Source: Cristatella mucedo (lineage: Eukaryota > Bryozoa > Phylactolaemata > Cristatellidae). Taken from it: a stretch of 64,000 nt of DNA. A program made the position numbers and the translations under genes. Positions 63,613 to 64,000 of this stretch are shown here, one piece after another (positions within the stretch are counted from its first letter, which is position 1; each line of letters opens with the position of its first letter). The stretch lies in contig WPIO01000315.1 of NCBI GenBank assembly GCA_009760855.2, forward strand, positions 1-64,000, read 5' to 3'. Under the pieces are notes generated by a model. It was not told the DNA's origin. It saw only the letters and a list, made by a program, of their open reading frames with translations, and made no database searches.

Positions 63613-64000
63613 TTAACTAGTAGCTGGAATTATATTCGGCTCAAAGAAGCGGTCATCAGCAAATTGCGATGCATGGTCACAGCAGAATGCCTCCAGAGAC
63701 GGCTTCAACAGTGAAGCCACCCAAACGGCGCAGGAGCGGTTGTCTTGGAGGCATCCTTGACCGATCGTGATCGCCAGTGCCTCGTTAGTACCATGGATCA
63801 CCCACACGCTACCACTATCCCCTGCTCGGGGTCCTTCGTCAGTGTTCTCAGGCTTTATGAGCAGCACATTTAGCATATCGTATTGAACACTCTGGTGGTC
63901 ATGAATTGTAACTCTGTTTTCGCTGGAGACCACTCTCCCAGCCAGCACTTTCCGTTCACACGGTCGGCAAAAAACAAGATATCCTTCACCATCAGTCAGT
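63613..64000 (-). CDS. Partial host gene or exon with trypsin-like GDSGS motif
   Basis: The minus-strand frame is open from the window edge (64,000) to TAG at 63,613, about 128 codons. It contains EGPRAGDSGSVWVI, which matches the serine-nucleophile block GDSG of trypsin-like peptidases, followed by strands and a Cys-containing tail. A paired FCRPCERK sequence lies near the edge. The upstream part with the expected His and Asp is outside the window, so activity cannot be judged. It could be the last exon of a host gene or a virus-derived or transposon protease. The family call rests on one motif. Confidence 0.35.
   Translation of the reverse strand, partial: LTDGEGYLVFCRPCERKVLAGRVVSSENRVTIHDHQSVQYDMLNVLLIKPENTDEGPRAGDSGSVWVIHGTNEALAITIGQGCLQDNRSCAVWVASLLKPSLEAFCCDHASQFADDRFFEPNIIPATS

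Overview
The window joins two very different pieces of DNA. Positions 1 to about 21,948 are strongly AT-rich and densely packed with short, closely spaced genes on both strands. The rest (about 21,950-64,000) is mixed to GC-rich animal-type DNA made almost wholly of decayed retroelements, SINEs, microsatellites and dispersed repeats. The simplest reading is an endogenised Maverick/Polinton (adintovirus-like) element lying in a metazoan genome. The host is probably an invertebrate, because its repeats are dominated by CR1/L2-like LINEs, but I cannot name the species. The left end of the element lies before position 1. The right end is at about 21,948.

Element content, left to right: a remnant of a small membrane protein; a retroviral-type (rve) DDE integrase; a Cys-rich protein; a fibre-like protein; a YqaJ-type exonuclease; a double-jelly-roll-type major capsid protein broken in three; a basic coiled-coil protein; three tandem paralogues of a capsid or vertex-like protein; a long helical protein; an A32/FtsK-like packaging ATPase; a Zn-ribbon plus adenain-like protease; a probable ssDNA-binding protein; two small virion-like proteins; an HNH/AP2 homing-type endonuclease; a pX-like membrane-active protein; three more fibre-like genes in tandem; several small unknown proteins; and a family-B DNA polymerase in many pieces, followed by a repeat-rich terminus. 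Replication, recombination, integration, packaging, maturation, capsid and fibre functions are all represented. About half of the genes carry in-frame stops or frameshifts, and the polymerase has lost catalytic motif C. This copy is therefore a decaying, non-autonomous relic, although the integrase, ATPase, HNH and several small genes are still open.

The most interesting signal is regulatory. About 18 element genes start within a few bases of a short motif, TATA(T/A)AG(A/G)A..ATG, so the ATG sits almost on the presumed promoter. Several stop codons of upstream genes are built into the motif. One 10-bp palindrome serves two divergent genes. The HNH gene lacks the motif, which fits a later arrival. 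Such ATG-abutting signals recall late promoters of cytoplasmic DNA viruses; that link is inference.

Host part: an LTR-like segment next to the element; many 5'-truncated copies of one LINE family ending in (ATT)n and of a second ending in ATTACATT; tRNA-derived SINEs; adjacent tRNA-Leu(CAG)-like and tRNA-Val(AAC)-like sequences; an inverted pair of ~0.7-kb LTR-like repeats; a GC-rich rearranged repeat pair; a degenerate ~180-bp satellite; several microsatellites; and at the right edge an open reading frame with a trypsin-like GDSGS motif that runs off the window.
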